Positions 6,644 through 9,988 of a stretch of 9,988 nucleotides of DNA are shown here, piece after piece (position 1 is the stretch's first letter; each line of letters begins with the position of its first letter). Origin of the DNA: CAINVV01 sp964506325 (GTDB lineage Bacteria > Bacteroidota > Bacteroidia > Bacteroidales > Prolixibacteraceae); the NCBI GenBank assembly GCA_964506325.1, contig CAZDLO010000123.1, positions 1 to 9,988 on the forward strand, read 5' to 3'. The notes under the pieces are model-generated. The model saw only the letters and a program-made list of their open reading frames with translations. It ran no database searches and was not told where the DNA came from. Made by a program: the position numbers and the translations under genes.

Positions 6644-6664
6644 ATTTGTACCGCATTTGTACCG
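6644..6664 (+). repeat. Tandem direct repeat ATTTGTACCG x2
   Basis: Two exact 10-base copies occur at 6644-6653 and 6655-6664 with one base between (11-bp period). A weaker relative, ATTTGTATAT, follows about 10 bases on. Short direct repeats inside the element beside an attachment site are typical arm-type binding sites for the N-terminal domain of tyrosine recombinases. That role is inferred from position only. Confidence 0.55.
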
Positions 6665-6720
6665 TAATATAAAAATTTGTATATTAGCTTAATATTTCAC
6701 TCAAAGGTTGTACACAATTT

Positions 6721-6757
6721 GGACTATGGTGGACTATGATATAATATAGTGGACTAT
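6721..6757 (+). repeat. Three phased GGACTAT repeats (operator or iteron-like)
   Basis: GGACTAT occurs at 6721-6727, 6731-6737 and 6751-6757. The starts are 10 and 20 bases apart, so all three lie on the same DNA face. The second and third copies share GTGGACTAT. The gap between copies two and three contains CTATGATATAATATAG, itself an imperfect palindrome with a TATAAT. The array ends on the promoter-like TAAATTTG of the first element gene. That placement fits an operator bound by the multi-HTH protein encoded just downstream. Confidence 0.55.
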
Positions 6758-6764
6758 AAATTTG
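6757..6764 (+). promoter_or_regulatory. Candidate -7 promoter element of the element's first operon
   Basis: TAAATTTG matches TAnnTTTG and overlaps the last base of the third GGACTAT repeat. It is only 8 bases before the ATG at 6773, so the transcript would be nearly leaderless. An alternative is the TATAAT at 6740-6745 within the repeat array. Either way the repeats overlap the promoter, suggesting repression when they are bound. Confidence 0.35.
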
Positions 6765-6772
6765 CGAAATAA

Positions 6773-7493
6773 ATGAGCAGTAGATTAGAAATAGAGAAAA
6801 TTTGTGAATGGTGCAGCAATCGTTTTATTGCTAAACAAACCACAACAAAATATTGCTCTCACGATTGTAATTCAAAAGCTTACAAAGCAATTAAACGAGG
6901 AGAGAAAATTAAGAATGTCACTGAGCAAATTTTTATTCAGGAATACCAGAAACCACTCAAACAATTAAAGGATAGAGAATATTTTAAAATTGCAGAAGTT
7001 GCTCTATTGCTAGGTTTAAGCAAGCAGTCTGTTTATAATATGATTTACAGCGGTAAGTTGAATTCCACGAATCTTAAATAAGGGCAAAAGTTATCTTAGT
7101 AAAAAACATGTAGATAATTTTTTCAAGCAGAAAGGATTCTTCGAAAATCAAAACATTAAAGAATGGTATTCTGTTGCTGAAGTTGGTGAAAACTATAATA
7201 TGACTTTATCCGCTATTTACAGTTTTGTTTCTGCCAATAGAATTCCAAAGAAGAAAGATGGCAGAACAGTTTATTATTCAAAAGAACATTTTGATCTGGC
7301 CAAAGGAAGGGAATTACCAAAAGTTCCGGAATTCTATACATTACCACAAGCAATGCTAAAGTACAATCTTAGCAGAGATAGTCTTTATGCTCATATACGG
7401 AGTAAGAATATCCCCAAAATAAAAGAGGGGCGTTTTATAAAAATTTCAAAACCTTTTGTCGATCGAATATTTGAAAAACCTATAATAATTTAA
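6773..7493 (+). pseudogene. Zinc-finger/triple-HTH DNA-binding protein gene, frameshifted
   Basis: As read, translation from the ATG at 6773 stops at a TAA at 7079-7081 after 102 residues. The protein clearly continues one base on: frame 7077-7493 encodes NKGKSYLSKKHVDNFFKQKG and then two more domains. Removing one A from the AAA at 7076-7078 restores about 239 residues. The repaired protein has a treble-clef-type zinc finger, C11-x2-C14-x13-C28-x3-C32, then three excisionase-like helix-turn-helix units: about 70-96 (IAEVALLLGLSKQSVYNMI), about 131-165 (SVAEVGENYNMTLSAIYSFV) and about 187-230 (LPQAMLKYNLSRDSLYAHI). Bacteroidota mobile elements often carry such a protein beside the integrase, probably as excision factor or regulator. 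The ATG at 7200 inside the second unit is not a real start. The integrase begins 3 bases after its stop. Confidence 0.82.
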
Positions 7494-7496
7494 TCG

Positions 7497-8597
7497 ATGG
7501 GTAGCACAAAAGTAACCATACGGCAGCGAGGAATATCAAAAGGTCGGTATTCACTATATCTAGATTTCTATCCGGCAATACGCATTCCTGAGACAATGCA
7601 AATGAGCCGACGTGAGTATTTGGGGATTTATATTTATGAAAAACCACGAACTGAAATTGAAAAGGAATATTATCGGGAAATGCTAACAAAGGCTGAAGCA
7701 ATACGAGCTATCCGGGTTCAGTCAATTATTAATGAGAACTTTGGTTTTTTAGACAAAAATAAACGCAATGCAGATTTTTTGGATTATTTCTATCAGATTT
7801 CAACCAGAAAAGACCCAAAATGGAGTATGGTATATGCCCATTTTGAAAAATTTGTAAAAGGTAAATGTTCATTTGGAGATGTAACAGTTGACCTTTGTAG
7901 GAAATTTAGAGCATATCTACTATTTACTGATCAACTCAAAAGCAAAAAATTAAAAGTTTCACAGAACTCAGCTGCTGGATATTTTTCCACTTTTCGTTCA
8001 TTGTTGAAAATTGCCTACAGAGATAAATTGATAAATGAAAACATAAATGATTTTTGGGAAAGTATTGGTATAAAAGATACTTAAAAGGAATATCTAACTT
8101 TGGATGAGCTCAAAATATTATCTGAAACGCCATGTGATATTCCTGTTTTAAAAACGGCTTCATTATTTTCGTGCTTGAAGGGACTGCGTATAAGTGATAT
8201 TTTAAAACTTGATTGGAGTGCGATAGTCTTCGCTTCTGATGGAGAATATTGTATGAGAATATGTACAGAGAAGACCGAAACAGAATCTACTTTGTCAATA
8301 AGTCTCGAAGCATTACAACTTTGTGGTGAACGAAGCGCAGGAAAGGTATTTAAGAGTTTGGAACGAAACATGACCCAACAACCATTGAAAAGCTGGATTA
8401 CATTAGCAGGAATTGACAAAAACATAACCTTTCATTGTTTTCGACACACTTTTGCAACACTCCAAATTGCCTTGGGCACAGACATTTATACTGTTTCAAA
8501 AATGTTGACTCATAAAAACGTTTCCACGACACAGATTTATGCTGAATTGGTAAATTCGAAAAAACGAGAATCGGCAAATAAGATTAGTCTGAAATAA
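7497..8597 (+). pseudogene. Tyrosine recombinase (integrase) with an in-frame stop
   Basis: This is a site-specific integrase of the Bacteroidota tyrosine recombinase type, 366 codons if read through. Residues about 1-90 form the arm-type DNA-binding domain, starting MGSTKVTIRQRGISKGRYSL; about 91-190 the SAM-like core-binding domain. The TAA at 8082-8084 (codon 196) then interrupts it in frame. After the stop the same frame resumes as KEYLTLDELKIL and encodes a full catalytic domain: R231 (CLKGLRISD), K259, H313-x-x-R316 (HCFRH), H339 (LTHKN) and nucleophile Y348 (QIYAEL). A GAA-to-TAA change is the simplest cause. AAGGA at 8085-8089, 10 bases before a TTG at 8100, could allow re-initiation of the catalytic half, but these bases also encode the family's linker, so this is weak. 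It follows the HTH gene by 3 bases, as in one operon. Confidence 0.85.
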
Positions 8598-8624
8598 ATA
8601 GATTCGTATTATCTTTATGATCAG

Positions 8625-8768
8625 ATGGAAGACAAGAATTTAGAAAATATCATTCTCTACCTGATTGTAGGTTTTGCCGAAGGGGTTTTTGCCACCATTG
8701 CCAGGCTGTTTACTCTCATGATGGGCTTTTTCGCATTTCGGATCAATACGGAATGGCTATTTTCTTGA
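8625..8768 (+). CDS. Small hydrophobic ORF of 47 codons, doubtful
   Basis: An ATG-to-TGA frame of 47 residues, starting MEDKNLENIILYLIVGFAEG, with a hydrophobic stretch at about 9-38 that could be one long membrane helix or two short ones. I do not recognise it. It is richer in G+C than its neighbours. It lies in the same reading frame as the downstream HTH gene, separated only by the TGA at 8766-8768 and nine bases. It could be a real small membrane protein, a fragment of an unrelated gene left by an earlier insertion, or, less likely, the broken N-terminus of the HTH protein. No Shine-Dalgarno is seen. Confidence 0.3.
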   Translation: MEDKNLENIILYLIVGFAEGVFATIARLFTLMMGFFAFRINTEWLFS

Positions 8769-8777
8769 AAAAAGTAT

Positions 8778-9098
8778 TTGCTCCTACACATTCAGGAAGT
8801 ATCTCAAATCCGTGAGTTAGTTGAGAAAAACAAACCACAATCCGTTGAAAAACGAAGACCTATTGAAATTGATGAAGCTTGCAGCTTTGTAAAGAAAGCC
8901 AAACCAACCATTTACGCCTTAGTTCGCAAAGGATTGATTCCATGCTATAAGAATGGGAAAAAGCTTTATTTCTTTGAGGATGAACTTATGCAATGGATAT
9001 CAAATGGGAGAAAGAAAACAATCGATGAGATAAAAGCTGAAATTGAATCAGAACTATATCTAAAAAAGCCCCGCAGATCATTTGCGCATAGAAATTAG
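8778..9098 (+). CDS. Excisionase-like helix-turn-helix protein
   Basis: This is a DNA-binding protein of about 106 residues from a TTG at 8778. It starts with a short amphipathic helix (IQEVSQIRELVEKN, 5-18), a probable dimerisation segment. An excisionase/MerR-type winged HTH follows at about 29-74: IDEACSFVKKAKPTIYALVRKG, then the wing IPCYKNGKKLYFFEDELMQWI. A basic/helical tail with GRKKTIDEIKAEIE ends it. This arrangement is the usual one for the small HTH proteins that precede the primase/ATPase gene in Bacteroidota mobilizable elements. The start is uncertain: no ATG is in frame after the TGA at 8766, and relatives I recall have about 10-20 more residues before this helix. The gene may have lost its original start. 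It ends 18 bases before the DUF3987 gene, so the two are probably cotranscribed. Confidence 0.78.
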   Translation: MLLHIQEVSQIRELVEKNKPQSVEKRRPIEIDEACSFVKKAKPTIYALVRKGLIPCYKNGKKLYFFEDELMQWISNGRKKTIDEIKAEIESELYLKKPRRSFAHRN

Positions 9099-9116
9099 GT
9101 CTGTAAACTCAAAGTT

Positions 9117-9988
9117 ATGGACACAAAAATTACAGCAAATGATATTATCAGCGAAGCCTTGAATTATGCAGACCAACCAATTGGAGCAGAATTTCCGGTG
9201 CACGTCTTTCCTGAAAAGGTACGGGAGATTATTTCAGTAACTGGAGAATGCCTTAATTTTCCAATCGATTACATTGCCTCCTCGCTGTGTTTTGCTTTGT
9301 CGGTTGGAATTGGAAATACCCATGTTGCAAAAGTTAAGGAAGGCTTGACGGAGCGTGCCATTTTATATCTGGCACTTATTGGTCGTCCCGGAACCAATAA
9401 GAGTCATCCATTGAGCTTTGTCCTTCAACCACTGTTTGAACACGATGCTGAAGAATCTGTAAAGTTTAAGCATAGGTATAAAGAGTACGAGGAATTGTTA
9501 TCTCTGAGCAAGAAAGAGCTAGAATCACAAGGAATCGCAACCTTTCCAGAGGAACCGGTTCTAAAAAAGTTTATAGTTTCTGATGTGACACCCGAATCTC
9601 TGGCTTTTATTCACGAGAACAACAAAAGAGGTATCTGTCTTTATTCTGATGAGTTAGCTTCCTGGTTTAAAAATTTCAATCGTTATACCATCGGCTCTGA
9701 AGAACAGTTTTGGCTGTCCTTGTATAACGGCAAACCCATTATTTTGGATAGACGCGGGGCAAAAAATTCTGTTTCTGTAAAGCGTTCATTTATTGGTGTA
9801 ATCGGCACGATTCAACATGGGGTATTAAAAGAACTGGCCAAAGGTGAACGAAATCAGAATGGTTTTTTGGATCGCATTCTGTTTGTTTTGCCCAAAAGTA
9901 CGGAAAAACAATATTGGAATCACCGACAGCTTCCACGAAACATCTTCCCTCTGTGGCACAACCTGATGAAAGAATTAATCAATCTGGA
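9117..9988 (+). CDS. DUF3987 P-loop ATPase, 3' end beyond the window
   Basis: The first 290 residues are visible; the frame is open to the window edge, so the gene is partial only because the window ends. The sequence fits DUF3987, a superfamily 3 helicase/primase-like ATPase group found in Bacteroidota mobile elements and phages. A helical N-terminal part opens MDTKITANDIISEALNYADQ. A Walker A-type loop GRPGTNKS lies at 89-96 after the hydrophobic strand AILYLALI. A Walker B-type strand with Asp-Glu is at about 172-179 (GICLYSDE). A third conserved block, about 225-259, reads FIGVIGTIQHGVL, then NGFLDRILFVLP with a likely arginine finger. The probable role is element replication or transfer initiation, as primase genes do in NBU elements; that role is inferred. 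Composition is nearer host-like than the damaged genes upstream, and no lesion is seen. Confidence 0.88.
   Translation, partial: MDTKITANDIISEALNYADQPIGAEFPVHVFPEKVREIISVTGECLNFPIDYIASSLCFALSVGIGNTHVAKVKEGLTERAILYLALIGRPGTNKSHPLSFVLQPLFEHDAEESVKFKHRYKEYEELLSLSKKELESQGIATFPEEPVLKKFIVSDVTPESLAFIHENNKRGICLYSDELASWFKNFNRYTIGSEEQFWLSLYNGKPIILDRRGAKNSVSVKRSFIGVIGTIQHGVLKELAKGERNQNGFLDRILFVLPKSTEKQYWNHRQLPRNIFPLWHNLMKELINL

Noticed and set aside
6528..6772. CRISPR-like array or replication origin from the clustered repeats
   Set aside because: The repeats are 7-10 bases, differ from one another, and lack uniform spacers; an integrase/regulator site cluster explains them better.
8100..8597. Independent short recombinase gene starting at TTG 8100
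   Set aside because: It is in the same frame as the upstream integrase half and begins inside the conserved interdomain linker, so a single interrupted gene is more economical.

Overview
The window looks like a chromosome segment of a Bacteroidota bacterium, probably from the Bacteroidales/Marinilabiliales side, although the genus cannot be read from it. The signs are: a NuoA-type complex I gene; a secreted DUF1080 protein beside a Tat-exported sugar-isomerase-like protein; a short PspC protein; few Shine-Dalgarno sites; several upstream matches to the Bacteroidota -7 element TAnnTTTG; and an integrase/HTH/DUF3987 gene set typical of Bacteroidota mobile elements.

Positions 1 to about 6527 are ordinary chromosome. 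On the minus strand lie nuoA (18-368), a two-domain Usp-like protein (669-1472), a probable two-gene unit of a hydroxypyruvate-isomerase-like protein and a DUF1080 protein (3662 down to 2047, closed by a 19-bp hairpin), and a two-gene unit of a small acidic protein and PspC (4243 down to 3761). On the plus strand lie an Hsp20 gene (4603-5043), a 20-bp terminator hairpin, and mnmE (5133-6527). A gene-free stretch at about 1680-1985 has gene-like base composition but no intact gene.

Base composition becomes AT-rich right after the mnmE stop codon, and the genes change to a mobile-element set. A 245-bp leader packed with direct and inverted repeats is followed by a zinc-finger/triple-HTH protein gene, a tyrosine recombinase gene, a small ORF, an excisionase-like HTH gene, and the first 290 codons of a DUF3987 P-loop ATPase that runs off the window. 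This order resembles integrative mobilizable elements of the NBU type. The 3' end of mnmE is a known integration site (SGI1 uses its last 18 bp), so this is probably the left end of an element inserted there. The right end is outside the window.

The integration module is damaged: the triple-HTH gene has a one-base frameshift near 7076-7079, and the integrase has an in-frame TAA at 8082-8084 between its core-binding and catalytic domains. A TGA at 8766-8768 may be a third lesion. The host genes and the visible DUF3987 frame are clean. The simplest reading is an element that can no longer excise by itself. Sequencing error, or a genuinely split recombinase, are alternatives. I see no clearly new system here. 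The most unusual points are the repeat-rich element leader, the mnmE-end insertion by a Bacteroidota-type element, and the integrase split exactly at its domain boundary.
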